Counted from the first letter of the stretch, positions 1 to 9,023 are shown. The stretch is DNA of 64,000 bases from Mesorhizobium sp. AR02 (GCF_024746835.1 NZ_CP080531.1:5662001-5726000); one strand, 5' to 3'. Numbers and translations: made by a program. The notes: a model not told the origin generated them from the letters alone.

Positions 1-2
1 AG

Positions 3-872
3 AACCCTGGCAACGTCTCGACCGATGCCGGACAGAGCTACCAGCTGCTTGCCGGCAACAAGGATGCGCCGACGCATTATCTGATCCAGGTGCCGGGCGC
101 CGATCCGGAACGCCGCTGGGTAAAGGTCACTTGCGGCCATCTGTCGGGCAGCAGTGCCGCGACGGTGCCGGCGGCACCTGGCGGACAAGGCAAGCCGGCC
201 CCATCGGGAAAACCCGAATATGTCTTCGCGCTGAGTTGGCAGCCGGCTTTTTGCGAGACCAAGTCGAGCAAGACCGAATGCAGGGCGCAGAACCCGAACG
301 AGTTCGATGCCACCAACTTCACCTTGCACGGCCTGTGGCCGCAGCCGAACGGCAATTTCTATTGCCAGGTGGCGGCAAGCGACAAGGCCAACGACAATCC
401 GGCTCACTGGAAGGATCTTCCGCCGGTCAATCTGGACGCCGGCACCCGCAAGGAGCTCGATCAGGTGATGCCGGGCACGGCCTCCCAGTTGGAACGGCAT
501 GAATGGATCAAGCACGGTACCTGCTACGGCAAGAGCCAGCAGGAATACTTCTCCGATGCGCTCGGCCTGATGCGACAGGTCAACAGCTCGCCGGTGCGCG
601 AACTCTTCGCCAAGACCATTGGCGGCAAGCTGACGGCAGACCAGATCCGCGGCGCCTTCGACACCGCCTTCGGCGCCGGGGCAGGGGATCGCGTGCGGGT
701 GTCCTGCGTCATCGATCCTTCGAACGGCCGGCGGCTGATCGGCGAACTGACGCTCGGCCTTGCCGGGCCGATCGGCCCGAACAGCTCGTTGAAGGACCTG
801 CTGCTGGCCTCGGTGCCGACCAACAAGGCCGGTTGTCCGACAGGCACCGTTGACGCGATCGGGTTCCAGTAA
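3..872 (+). CDS. Ribonuclease T2 family protein (5' end outside window)
   Basis: The frame is open to the left edge of the window, so this is the C-terminal part of a longer gene; the GTG at 90 is internal. Both RNase T2 catalytic segments are present: CAS I as HGLWPQ (near 327) and CAS II as HEWIKHGTC (near 499-525), each carrying its catalytic histidine. Cysteines around both segments fit the disulfide-bonded fold. Members cleave single-stranded RNA through a 2',3'-cyclic phosphate and are normally exported to the periplasm or outside; the signal peptide would lie upstream of the window. A low-complexity Pro/Gly/Ala linker (about 150-215) separates an N-terminal segment from the catalytic domain. 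Family assignment is firm; the biological role is not known from context. Confidence 0.9.
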   Translation, partial: NPGNVSTDAGQSYQLLAGNKDAPTHYLIQVPGADPERRWVKVTCGHLSGSSAATVPAAPGGQGKPAPSGKPEYVFALSWQPAFCETKSSKTECRAQNPNEFDATNFTLHGLWPQPNGNFYCQVAASDKANDNPAHWKDLPPVNLDAGTRKELDQVMPGTASQLERHEWIKHGTCYGKSQQEYFSDALGLMRQVNSSPVRELFAKTIGGKLTADQIRGAFDTAFGAGAGDRVRVSCVIDPSNGRRLIGELTLGLAGPIGPNSSLKDLLLASVPTNKAGCPTGTVDAIGFQ

Positions 873-965
873 GGACGTCGCGGGCTTTCGGTACGCCCTT
901 GACGGCTGTCGCCGGCCAGTGAAGTGGTGCTATGCTGTCCCCGGCATCATTGAACGGGGGCGGCA

Positions 966-1577
966 ATGAATGGCATGACAAGCAGTGCGCTGGCGCGGCT
1001 CGCCTTCTGGGCCAAGGGCATGGTTTCGATCAACGATGCCCGGATGGAGTGGCCGGGCTTTTCCTATAGCGATGCCGAGTGGGCGCGCATGCGCACGCTG
1101 TCCGAGCCGATCGGCACCGGCACCTATCAGCTGTTCACGATCGTCAACGCCGTGATCTTCATCGCCATCGCGGCCATCGGCATGTTCGGCGTCTTCCTGC
1201 CGCTGGCGACGCTGCTGTTTCCAATACCGGCGCAAACCAGCGCGCTGAAGTTTTCGCTGCTTCTGGCCGCTTGCGCCTTCCTCATCATCGGGCTCGGCCT
1301 GCCGATCTCGATGCGCCTCTCGGCCATGCTGGTGGGCGGCAAGACGGTGCGCGCGGCGCTGGTCCCCGCATCGGGCGATGAGGCGCTGGCCGCAAAAGTG
1401 TCCTGGCAGATCAACCGCATCATGCTGATCATGTGTGGGCTGCTGGTGCCGGGCATTCTTTTGTTCATCGCCTATGACATCCAGGCCGGACCGATCATCA
1501 CCGCGCTGAAATGGCTGGCGATCGCGCTGATGGCGGTCTCGACGCTGACCGGCATCCGGCGCCAGAGAAAGTCGTAG
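966..1577 (+). CDS. Hypothetical integral membrane protein
   Basis: A 203-residue protein with about four hydrophobic segments (roughly residues 55-80, 88-113, 150-168 and 172-192) and a short soluble N-terminus containing an acidic/aromatic patch (W-P-G-F-S-Y). No catalytic motif or known family was recognised. It starts at ATG 966 after a GGGGGCGGCA stretch that could serve as ribosome binding site. It ends nine bases before the convergent GGDEF gene. It is probably an inner-membrane protein of unknown role; coding is supported by the coherent hydrophobic pattern and by the competing frames looking like shadows. Confidence 0.75.
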   Translation: MNGMTSSALARLAFWAKGMVSINDARMEWPGFSYSDAEWARMRTLSEPIGTGTYQLFTIVNAVIFIAIAAIGMFGVFLPLATLLFPIPAQTSALKFSLLLAACAFLIIGLGLPISMRLSAMLVGGKTVRAALVPASGDEALAAKVSWQINRIMLIMCGLLVPGILLFIAYDIQAGPIITALKWLAIALMAVSTLTGIRRQRKS

Positions 1578-1586
1578 CAAACGAAA

Positions 1587-2924
1587 CTAGATCTGTTCGG
1601 ACTTGGTCCACGCAATGGCGGTGTCGGGTTCGTGGCCACCCGGCTCGCCGACGACCCGGTCGCGTCCGGTCGACTTCGCCTTGTAGAGACGCTGGTCGGC
1701 GAGTGCGAACAGGTCGGCAAGGCAGTGCGTCGTTTCGCTAACGCTGGAAACGCCGGCGCTAACGGTGAACTCGAAGCGGCTGGTGACGGTCGATGCCTTG
1801 ACAGCGTGGCGAATGCTTTCGCCAAACAGCCTGGCGACCGAATGCGGGCGCGAACTCAGGATGGCGAATTCCTCGCCGCCGATCCGGAATACCTGGTCTT
1901 CGGCGCTGGCCACTTCGCGAAGCAGGGTCGCAACCGCTTTCAGCACCTTGTCGCCCTCGGCGTGGCCGAACCGGTCGTTGATCGACTTGAAATGGTCGAC
2001 ATCGATGATCAGCAGGCTGAGCGGCCTCGCCGTGCGCAGGCTGACCTGGACGGCGGCTTCACCGTCGGCGTCGAAGCGGCCGCGATGCAGCAAGCCGGTC
2101 AGGCCGTCGCGGCCGACATGTTCGACCAGCGCTTCATAGCGCTCGCGATAGGTCAGCGTTTCGAAAATATCGGTCAGCCCACGCGGCAGCGGAATGTCGC
2201 GGGCCTCGAACCATCGGAGGTAAGCCACGAGCATGGCGCTGAAGGTCAGCGCCGCCACCATCTTGGCGAACCAGCCGCCGAAGAAGACCGCGATCGGCGC
2301 ACCGGCGACGAAATGCAGCGCGGTGAAAAAGCCCGCTTGGTCGAAGGTGAGCACGCAGGCGACGCAAATCAGGATGCGCGCGAACTGCGCCTTGCGCAGG
2401 GTGCGCCCAAGTTTTTCATAGAGCAGGATGATCAGGATGGCGTCGATGAAGAGCAGCGTCGTGCCCCACACCATCAGCCAGCCCATCTCGTCGATGAAGC
2501 CGATGTCGGGCAGCCTGCCGTCGGGCAGCGGTGCGATAACGTGCAGGCGCAAGAGCAGCACCAGCCCGATCATCAGCGCATTGCCGAGCAGCAGGCCGTA
2601 GATCGGCTGGCGCACGGTGGCGGCGTCCTCCTTGATGTAGAGCAGGAGCAACATCACCAGCTTGCCTGAAAACAGCACCGCCGAGCCTGGCGAGACCATG
2701 CCGAACGGCAGCGCGACATAAAAGACGCTGGCGAGATAGGTTTCCAGGAAATGCATGACGCCGAGCGCGCAGACGAAGACACCGAGACCAATGCGCTTCC
2801 TGAAGCGGAAAAGCGTCACCATGACGCTGAAGTAGACGACCGCTTCGGCAAGGAGCAGGAAACTGTTCAGCACTGCCGTCGATCCGATCTCTCGCTCGAA
2901 ATCGCGATAATCCAGCGATTCCAC
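1587..2924 (-). CDS. Membrane-anchored diguanylate cyclase (GGDEF domain)
   Basis: A 445-residue protein. The N-terminal ~230 residues contain about six to seven hydrophobic helices (MASE-like sensor). The C-terminal ~160 residues are a GGDEF domain, with the DHFKSINDRFGHAEGD block and the active-site loop RIGGEEF. GGEEF is an active variant, so the protein probably makes cyclic di-GMP from two GTP at the inner membrane. The inhibitory I-site, normally RxxD five residues before the loop, reads SAED here: the Asp is kept and the Arg is lost, so product feedback inhibition is probably weakened. It is transcribed alone, with no phosphodiesterase nearby. Confidence 0.92.
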   Translation of the reverse strand: MESLDYRDFEREIGSTAVLNSFLLLAEAVVYFSVMVTLFRFRKRIGLGVFVCALGVMHFLETYLASVFYVALPFGMVSPGSAVLFSGKLVMLLLLYIKEDAATVRQPIYGLLLGNALMIGLVLLLRLHVIAPLPDGRLPDIGFIDEMGWLMVWGTTLLFIDAILIILLYEKLGRTLRKAQFARILICVACVLTFDQAGFFTALHFVAGAPIAVFFGGWFAKMVAALTFSAMLVAYLRWFEARDIPLPRGLTDIFETLTYRERYEALVEHVGRDGLTGLLHRGRFDADGEAAVQVSLRTARPLSLLIIDVDHFKSINDRFGHAEGDKVLKAVATLLREVASAEDQVFRIGGEEFAILSSRPHSVARLFGESIRHAVKASTVTSRFEFTVSAGVSSVSETTHCLADLFALADQRLYKAKSTGRDRVVGEPGGHEPDTAIAWTKSEQI

Positions 2925-3130
2925 CCCGATCCTGTTTTGACGCGGAAGGGTTAACCAGAGATTTCAACGTGCCTCGTGACCGGTGGAAAACTTTAACGGC
3001 CGGCACACACTTGTCCGTGTGATCGGCTTGATCTGGCAAAAGCGATTGCCGTTCGCCGCCGCATCGCCTACATAGCGGCCAACCTCCATTCAATTCGACA
3101 AATCCAGTCATTTTTCAGGGAAAAGCGCGC

Positions 3131-4780
3131 GTGGCACGCCAGTTCATCTATCACATGGCCGGCCTCAACAAGGCCTATGGCACCAAGAAGGTGCTCGAGA
3201 ACGTTCATCTGTCCTTCTATCCCGATGCCAAGATCGGCATTCTCGGCCCCAACGGTGCCGGCAAGTCGACGATCCTCAAGATCATGGCCGGCATCGACAA
3301 GGAGTGGAGCGGCGAGGCGTGGCTCGCCGAAGGCGCCACCGTCGGTTACCTGGCTCAGGAGCCGGCGCTCGACGCCAACAAGACGGTGTTCGAGAACATC
3401 ATGGAAGGTGTCGCCGCCAAGACCGCCATCATCGAGCGCTACAACGAATTGATGATGAACTATTCCGACGAGACGGCCGACGAGTCGGCCAAGCTCCAGG
3501 ACGAGATGGACCGGCTGAACCTGTGGGATCTCGAACAGCAGGTCGAGATGGCGATGGAAGCCTTGGGCTGCCCGCCCAAGGATTCGGAGGTCACCAAGCT
3601 TTCAGGCGGTGAGCGCCGCCGCGTCGCGCTTTGCCAGCTTCTGCTGCGCCAACCCGACCTCTTGCTGCTCGACGAACCGACCAACCATCTCGACGCCGAA
3701 ACCACGGCGTGGCTGGAAAAGCATCTGCGCGCCTATCCGGGCGCCGTGATGATCATCACCCACGATCGCTACTTCCTCGACAATGTCACCGGCTGGATCC
3801 TCGAACTCGATCGCGGCCGCGGCATCCCCTATGAGGGCAACTACACCAAATATCTGGAAGCCAAGGCCAAGCGCCTCAAGCAGGAAGGCCGCGAGGACGA
3901 CGCCCGCCAGCGCGCCATCGGTCGCGAGCGCGAGTGGATCCAGTCGAGCCCGAAGGCCCGCCAGACCAAGTCCAAGGCACGTATCCAGGCCTTCCAGGAC
4001 CTGCTCGATGCAGCCGACAAGCGGCGCCCGAGCGACACCCAGATCGTCATTCCGCACGGTGAGCGGCTCGGCAATGTGGTAATCGAGGTCGACGGCCTGT
4101 CGAAGGGCTTTGGCGACACGCTGCTGATCGACGGACTGGAATTCAAACTGCCGCCGGGCGGCATCGTCGGCGTCATCGGTCCGAACGGCGCCGGCAAGAC
4201 GACGCTGTTCCGCATGATCACCGGCCAGGAAAAGCCCGATGCCGGCACGGTCCGCGTCGGCGAGACGGTCAAGCTCGGCTATGTCGACCAGAGCCGCGAT
4301 GCGCTCGATCCGTCGAAGACTGTCTGGGAAGAAATCTCGGGCGGCGCCGAAGTGGTCAAGCTCGGCAAGTTCGAGGCCAACACGCGTGCCTATTGCGCGT
4401 CGTTCAACTTCCGTGGCGGTGACCAGCAACAGAAGGTCGGCAATCTCTCCGGCGGTCAGCGTAACCGGGTGCACCTGGCCAAGATGCTGAAGACGGGCGG
4501 CAATGTGCTGCTGCTCGACGAACCGACCAACGATTTGGACACAGAAACACTGGCCGCACTTGAAGACGCGCTGGAAAATTTCGGCGGCTGCGCGGTCATC
4601 ATCTCGCACGATCGCATGTTCCTCGACCGTCTGGCGACGCACATCCTCGCCTTCGAGGGTGACAGCCACGTCGAATGGTTCGAGGGCAATTTCGAGGACT
4701 ACGAGCAGGACAAGATCCGCCGGCTCGGGCCCGAAGCTGTCAACCCGCACAGGATGACGTATAAGAGGCTGACGCGGTAA
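3131..4780 (+). CDS. ettA: Energy-dependent translational throttle protein EttA (ABC-F ATPase)
   Basis: A 549-residue soluble protein with two ABC ATPase domains and no membrane segments. Domain 1 has Walker A GPNGAGKST, signature LSGGERRRVA and Walker B LLLLDEPTNHLD; domain 2 has GPNGAGKTT, LSGGQRNRVH and LLLDEPTNDLD. The linker between them (about residues 240-320) is charged and helical, as in the P-site tRNA interaction motif of ABC-F factors. EttA binds the ribosomal E site and gates the first elongation step according to ATP/ADP ratio. The start is GTG 3131, giving the typical MARQFIYHM N-terminus. It is a single gene with its own upstream region. Confidence 0.96.
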   Translation: MARQFIYHMAGLNKAYGTKKVLENVHLSFYPDAKIGILGPNGAGKSTILKIMAGIDKEWSGEAWLAEGATVGYLAQEPALDANKTVFENIMEGVAAKTAIIERYNELMMNYSDETADESAKLQDEMDRLNLWDLEQQVEMAMEALGCPPKDSEVTKLSGGERRRVALCQLLLRQPDLLLLDEPTNHLDAETTAWLEKHLRAYPGAVMIITHDRYFLDNVTGWILELDRGRGIPYEGNYTKYLEAKAKRLKQEGREDDARQRAIGREREWIQSSPKARQTKSKARIQAFQDLLDAADKRRPSDTQIVIPHGERLGNVVIEVDGLSKGFGDTLLIDGLEFKLPPGGIVGVIGPNGAGKTTLFRMITGQEKPDAGTVRVGETVKLGYVDQSRDALDPSKTVWEEISGGAEVVKLGKFEANTRAYCASFNFRGGDQQQKVGNLSGGQRNRVHLAKMLKTGGNVLLLDEPTNDLDTETLAALEDALENFGGCAVIISHDRMFLDRLATHILAFEGDSHVEWFEGNFEDYEQDKIRRLGPEAVNPHRMTYKRLTR

Positions 4781-4834
4781 GGGATCGTTGCGAGGGATCG
4801 TCGTTTGACCTAAATTGGGCTGACGGAGCTTGCC

Positions 4835-5083
4835 ATGATCACAGTCAAACTGCCGCCAAAGACCGAGAAGCTTCTGGCCGACATGGCCAAGGCCAGCGGT
4901 CGAACGACCGATCAGGTCGCTGTGGATGCGATCCTCGAGGCTATCGAGGATTGGCAGGACGCCAAGATCGCGGATGAACGCCTGAGAGAAGATGACGGTG
5001 TTCGCATTCTGCTGAAGGAGATGATCCGCAAGCTTGAACGTCGTGAAGTCGAGGAGCGCGCCAAGAAGCCTACTGCTGAATGA
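4835..5083 (+). CDS. Ribbon-helix-helix antitoxin-like protein
   Basis: An 82-residue protein whose first ~45 residues (ITVKLPPKTEKLLADMAKA then GRTTDQVAVDAILEAIEDW) fit a MetJ/Arc/CopG ribbon-helix-helix DNA-binding fold. The C-terminal half is highly charged and would be the toxin-wrapping part. It overlaps the next gene by four bases (ATGA at 5080), the usual arrangement of type II toxin-antitoxin operons. Such antitoxins bind their own promoter and neutralise the toxin. Since the toxin gene next door is frameshifted, this antitoxin may be an orphan kept as a regulator or on its way to loss. Confidence 0.82.
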   Translation: MITVKLPPKTEKLLADMAKASGRTTDQVAVDAILEAIEDWQDAKIADERLREDDGVRILLKEMIRKLERREVEERAKKPTAE

Positions 5084-5312
5084 CTTGGCGCGTCGAGTTC
5101 ACCCGGCGCGCCGAGAAAGACATCGAGCAGCTTTCGACGAAAGATCAACGGCGCATCCCAATCCGAGGGCGCTTGCCAAGCGTCTGATAGCGACCAAGGA
5201 AGAGGCTTGGCGTTTTCGCGTCGGTGACTACAGGATCATTACTCAGTTCCATGACAGCAGGCTTGTGGTCCTGGTCGTGGAAGTGGGCAACCGTCGCGAG
5301 GTCTATCGATGA
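5080..5312 (+). pseudogene. RelE/ParE-type toxin, frameshifted
   Basis: Translation from ATG 5080 gives a typical RelE N-terminus (MTWRVEFTRRAEKDIEQL, then STKDQRRI) but reaches a stop at 5185-5187. The typical RelE C-terminus (ALAKRL, then WRFRVGDYRIITQF and [16 protein letters not shown]) follows in another frame and ends at 5310-5312. The break lies near 5155-5162. Compared with the usual family layout, about 12-13 residues between the two blocks are missing, so a deletion of a length not divisible by three is the simplest explanation. The intact family member is a ribosome-dependent mRNA interferase. The frame-0 reading alone lacks a RelE N-terminus and is unlikely to make a working toxin. 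A sequencing error cannot be excluded. Confidence 0.8.
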
Positions 5313-6103
5313 ACAATACCGCCGCTTCACAGAAGCCCGATTGGTCCGCCGCCCAATATCTGAAATTCGAGGACGAGCGCACGCGCCCTGCGCGTGACCT
5401 CGCAGCGCAGGTGCCGGTCGATTTTCCGCGCCGGGTCGTCGACATCGGCTGCGGGCCGGGCAATTCGACCGAACTTCTGGTCGATCGCTGGCCGGACGCG
5501 CAGGTGAGCGGTTTCGACACCTCTCCCGACATGATCGAGAAGGCGAGGGCGCGGCTGCCCAATGTCAGCTTCGACCTTGCCGATGCGTCGACATGGCAGC
5601 CGGCCGAGCCGGTCAATGTGATCTTCGCCAACGCTGTCTTCCAGTGGCTGCCGGAACATCCGGCAGTGTTTCAGCGGCTGATGGGTTTTCTTCCGCCTGG
5701 TGGCGCCCTCGCCATCCAGATGCCCGACAATATGGCGGAGGATTCGCACCGGCTGATGCGGGAAACCGCCGCCGAAGTGCCGTTTGCAGCGAAGATAAAA
5801 AACGCGGCGCGCGCACCGCTGCCGCCGGTGTCGTTCTACTATGACCTGTTGTCGCCGCTCTCCGATCGGCTCGACATCTGGCACACCGTCTACAACCATC
5901 CCCTGGCCGACGCCGAGGCGATCGTCGAATGGGTGAAGTCGACGGGACTGAAGCCCTTCCTCGATCCGCTGGACGCCGACGAGCGCAAGCTGTTCCTCGA
6001 CAGCTATACGGCCAAGATCGCCAAGGCCTATCCGAAGATGGCGAATGGCAAAGTGCTGCTGCGTTTCCCACGCATCTTCATTGTCGCCAAGCGAGCCGGC
6101 TAG
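5309..6103 (+). CDS. tam: Trans-aconitate 2-methyltransferase
   Basis: A 264-residue class I SAM-dependent methyltransferase. It opens with [20 protein letters not shown], a strong Tam signature, followed by the SAM-binding motif [16 protein letters not shown] (about residues 43-57) and motif [12 protein letters not shown]. The enzyme methylates trans-aconitate, a spontaneous by-product of the TCA intermediate cis-aconitate that inhibits aconitase. The ATG overlaps the stop of the broken toxin frame (ATGA), so the gene may be transcribed with the toxin-antitoxin remnant. Length matches the E. coli family (about 252 residues). Confidence 0.93.
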   Translation: MNNTAASQKPDWSAAQYLKFEDERTRPARDLAAQVPVDFPRRVVDIGCGPGNSTELLVDRWPDAQVSGFDTSPDMIEKARARLPNVSFDLADASTWQPAEPVNVIFANAVFQWLPEHPAVFQRLMGFLPPGGALAIQMPDNMAEDSHRLMRETAAEVPFAAKIKNAARAPLPPVSFYYDLLSPLSDRLDIWHTVYNHPLADAEAIVEWVKSTGLKPFLDPLDADERKLFLDSYTAKIAKAYPKMANGKVLLRFPRIFIVAKRAG

Positions 6104-6213
6104 GAAAGAATTATCCACTTCGCCTAACCTCGATTGCGGCCGCTTGACCCGGTTTCGCCGCCATGGCCAATTCATCGCGTGGGGCCATGATGGCCCGCGT
6201 GGCAGGGGGAACG

Positions 6214-6549
6214 ATGACTTTGAAAAGATTGCTCTACGGTGGCGGCGTGTGCGCGGCAGCCCTTCTGGCGTTCTCGGTTTCGGCGGAAGCCAAGCGGGCG
6301 CGCTGCTTCACCAGCGATGACGGCTATTTCGCGTGCAGCTACCGCGCGATCGACGATGCGGGCAGCTTCCGCATCTCGGCGCCGGGCTATCCGACCTATG
6401 TGCTGGAGATGGACGGACCGGGCTTTGCCTATGGTTACGTCAATCTCGGCCGCCGCAATGTGCCGTTGCCGGGACAGTTTGTGCGCAGCCGCGACGACGG
6501 CGCCTGCTGGAACAACCCGCAGACCAACACCAAGTTGTGCGCCTGGTGA
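6214..6549 (+). CDS. Small secreted hypothetical protein
   Basis: From ATG 6214 (preceded by AGGGGGAACG) the gene encodes 111 residues: a Sec signal peptide (MTLKRLLYGGG, hydrophobic AALLAFSV, cleavage likely after AEA) and a mature domain of about 85 residues with four cysteines, at RCFTSDDGYFACSY and in the last 20 residues. The frame also opens upstream at 6163, but that extension would put 17 residues before the signal peptide. No family was recognised. The cysteine pattern suggests a disulfide-stabilised periplasmic protein. Confidence 0.75.
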   Translation: MTLKRLLYGGGVCAAALLAFSVSAEAKRARCFTSDDGYFACSYRAIDDAGSFRISAPGYPTYVLEMDGPGFAYGYVNLGRRNVPLPGQFVRSRDDGACWNNPQTNTKLCAW

Positions 6550-6551
6550 AC

Positions 6552-6575
6552 CCGGTTTAAGCCGGCGTAAACCGG
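6552..6575 (+). terminator. Stem-loop after the secreted-protein gene
   Basis: Perfect 8-bp stem CCGGTTTA / TAAACCGG with an 8-base loop, starting three bases after the stop codon at 6549. There is no strong T tract, so intrinsic termination is only probable. A second hairpin (GCGCCGAA / TTCGGCGC, 6594-6613) follows before the next gene. Confidence 0.45.
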
Positions 6576-6655
6576 CCTGATGAGAAAAGTGTTGCGCCGA
6601 AGCGTTTCGGCGCCCACATGAAGCCGCAACGCCTGCGGATGGGACGGACTGAAAC

Positions 6656-7777
6656 ATGCATCGCGTCATCATCAGCGGCATCGGCGCTGAAATTCCTGAA
6701 TCTGTCATCACGAATGAAGAGCTGGTCGAGAGCTTCAACAGCTGGGTCGACACGGAGAACGCGCGCCGTCAGGGCACCGGCGAGGCGCTGTTGCAGAAGT
6801 CCGACAGCGACTTCATCGTCCATGCTTCGGGTGTGAAATCCCGTCATGTCATCGAGCGCGAAGGCATTCTCGACCCGGCGCGGATGACGCCGCGCATTCC
6901 GGCACGACCGGACGATACGTTGTCGCTGGAAGCCGAGTTCGGCATCGCCTCGGCCAGGAAGGCGCTCGATCATGCCGGACTTGAACCGTCCCAGATCGAC
7001 CTGATCATCTGCTCGGCCTCGCACCACCAGCGTCCCTATCCGGCGATCGCCATCGAAATGCAGGAGGCGTTGGGCACCACCGGCGCCGGCTTCGACATGG
7101 GGCTTGGCTGTTCGTCCGCGGCGGCAGCGCTGCATCTGGCGGTCAATCTGGTGCGCTCGGGCGCGCACAAGCGCATCCTGGTGACCACGCCGGAGATCAT
7201 CACCGGCCATCTCAATTTCCGCGACCGGCAGACGCATTTCATCTTCGGCGACGCCTCGGTTTCGTTGGTCGTGGAGGGGCTTGCCCAGGGCGACAAACGG
7301 CCAGGGCGTTTCGAGGTGCTGGACACGCGCCTCTGGACGCAGATGTCGAACAACATCCGCACCAATCTGGGCTACCACACCCGCACCGCCCAGGACGATC
7401 CCTATATGATCAACCTCGAAGGCAATCTCATCAAGCAGGTCGGCAACAAGGTGTTCAAGGAAGTCACTGTTGCCGGTCAGAAGTTCATCGTCGAATTCCT
7501 CGCCGAGCACGGGCTGACCCCTCAGGCCGTCCGACGCTTCTGGCTGCATCAGGCCAATGCGCGCATGAATGCGATGATCCTGAAACTGTCCTTCGGTCAC
7601 GATGTCGATCACGACCGTGCGCCGATGGTGCTGGAGCGGTTGGGCAACACGGCGGGCGCCGGCGCCATCGTCGCGCTGTCGGAGAACCATGCCGACATGA
7701 AGCCCGGCGATTTCGGCTTGATCTGCGCCTTTGGCGCGGGGTATTCGATCGGTGGCGCGCTTATCCGAATGCTTTGA
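6656..7777 (+). CDS. Beta-ketoacyl-ACP synthase III family protein (PA3286/FabH2-like)
   Basis: A 373-residue thiolase-fold condensing enzyme. The Cys-His-Asn triad is visible: Cys in MGLGCSSAAAAL, His in RFWLHQANARMN, Asn in ERLGNTAGAGAIVAL. The C-terminal FGAGYSIGGALIRML is typical of KAS III. It is longer than canonical FabH (about 320 residues). The N-terminal block ITNEELVESFNSWV and the TGHLNFRDRQTHFIFGDAS block closely resemble, from memory, Pseudomonas aeruginosa PA3286, which condenses octanoyl-CoA from beta-oxidation with malonyl-ACP. A similar shunt into fatty-acid synthesis is inferred here; it is not the canonical housekeeping fabH, which normally sits next to plsX. Confidence 0.88.
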   Translation: MHRVIISGIGAEIPESVITNEELVESFNSWVDTENARRQGTGEALLQKSDSDFIVHASGVKSRHVIEREGILDPARMTPRIPARPDDTLSLEAEFGIASARKALDHAGLEPSQIDLIICSASHHQRPYPAIAIEMQEALGTTGAGFDMGLGCSSAAAALHLAVNLVRSGAHKRILVTTPEIITGHLNFRDRQTHFIFGDASVSLVVEGLAQGDKRPGRFEVLDTRLWTQMSNNIRTNLGYHTRTAQDDPYMINLEGNLIKQVGNKVFKEVTVAGQKFIVEFLAEHGLTPQAVRRFWLHQANARMNAMILKLSFGHDVDHDRAPMVLERLGNTAGAGAIVALSENHADMKPGDFGLICAFGAGYSIGGALIRML

Positions 7778-7796
7778 TCCGCAAGCTTCTGATGCG

Positions 7797-8363
7797 TCAG
7801 GCTGGCGCAAAGGGTACCAGCATTGGAATGCGCCTTGCGTAGTTGTCATAGGCCGTTCCGAGTTCGCTACGCAGGAAGCGTTCTTCCAGCCTGGCCTTCA
7901 TGACGATGCCGATGATGAGAAGGATGGCGCCGGCGATGCCCCAGACGGTGCCCTTGGCGGCCATGGTGGCAAGGATCGCCAGCAGCAGCCCGGTATAGAT
8001 CGGGTGGCGGACCAGACCATAGGGACCGGTGTCGACCACGTGGTGCTCGGCCTTGGCCGTCACCGTGCCTGACCAGAGCCGGCCGAGATGCAGGCGCGCC
8101 CACCAGCTGAACATGAGGCCGGCCGCGATCAGTGCCACGCAAATCCATGCCTCGATCCTGTCGGGTATCCACAGCCGCAGGCGCCCGACATAGCCATGCG
8201 CCGGGATGAAGAACAGGATCGCGCCGAACAGCAGCATTGCCCGGTAGGGCATTTCAGCCTGGAAGCCGGCGCGTCGCTTGACCGGGTCGGCCCAGAATGC
8301 CGCCAAGCCCCAGGAAACGGCCCAGATCAGCCAGAGCAATGTGATTGCAGTAACCGGACGCAT
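7797..8363 (-). CDS. Isoprenylcysteine carboxyl methyltransferase (ICMT) family membrane protein
   Basis: A 188-residue protein with about five hydrophobic helices. The C-terminal half has the ICMT/phospholipid methyltransferase core: GPYGLVRHPIYTG followed by an E-E-R-F-L cluster and a Y-x-x-Y-x-x-R-x-P-M motif. Members are SAM-dependent methyltransferases acting inside the membrane on lipid or prenyl-like substrates; the bacterial substrate is generally unknown. It ends 19 bases from the convergent ketoacyl synthase gene. Confidence 0.85.
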   Translation of the reverse strand: MRPVTAITLLWLIWAVSWGLAAFWADPVKRRAGFQAEMPYRAMLLFGAILFFIPAHGYVGRLRLWIPDRIEAWICVALIAAGLMFSWWARLHLGRLWSGTVTAKAEHHVVDTGPYGLVRHPIYTGLLLAILATMAAKGTVWGIAGAILLIIGIVMKARLEERFLRSELGTAYDNYARRIPMLVPFAPA

Positions 8364-8513
8364 GATGAAACTCCCGTAGCGCGCGCCTGGGCCCGGCCAT
8401 CAAACCGGCGTGGCGAGGCCGCAATGCGGCGCGGCGCTGAAACATGTCTCGTTTCAGGTAAGAAGATCGTGATCGGGCGCCCCGGCATTCAGCGCGGCCC
8501 GGTATCCGCTCGC

Positions 8514-9023
8514 CTATCCCCAGATGAGGATTATCGGGGACGCCAGGACAAGGATGAGGGCAAGGATAAAGCGGCGCTTGCCATATGTCTGCATCTCGGA
8601 GAGCGGCAGCCACCAACGTACCAGCGCGTAGCCGATCGCGATCGCTATGCTGTAGACCACGGCCCACAGGAATATGTGCCACCCGCCGCCAAACAGGCCG
8701 ATGGCCAGACCGAAGCCCGTCAGCGCACCCAGGATTCCATAGCCGACGTCGAACATCAGTGTTGTGGTCATGGAGAGCGGTCGCCAGATCATCGGAAACG
8801 CAATCGCGACGGCGGCTGTCAGAAGCCATATGCTTATGATCGCCTGAAGCGTGGAGGAACTCGCTATCGAGGTGGCTACGCCAGTGAGGTGTCCCGGTGT
8901 CGACAGGCGCACGACCTGGGCAATCCGGTCGAAGACGGCCGCCCAAATCCACAACAGGAACGCGCAAGCCATAAAGATGGCGAAGTTCCCGGCCGAGCGC
9001 CGCACAAGTTCACTTTGTTCCAT
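8514..9023 (-). CDS. Hypothetical membrane protein
   Basis: A 169-residue protein with four to five hydrophobic helices (about residues 13-30, 58-80, 87-112, 115-137 and 150-167). The N-terminus is polar with Glu and Arg. No family recognised. The 150-bp stretch to the ICMT-family gene downstream shows nothing clear. The hydrophobic periodicity supports this frame over the plus-strand frame opposite it, which is rich in Arg, Gln and Asp as shadows usually are. Confidence 0.7.
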   Translation of the reverse strand: MEQSELVRRSAGNFAIFMACAFLLWIWAAVFDRIAQVVRLSTPGHLTGVATSIASSSTLQAIISIWLLTAAVAIAFPMIWRPLSMTTTLMFDVGYGILGALTGFGLAIGLFGGGWHIFLWAVVYSIAIAIGYALVRWWLPLSEMQTYGKRRFILALILVLASPIILIWG

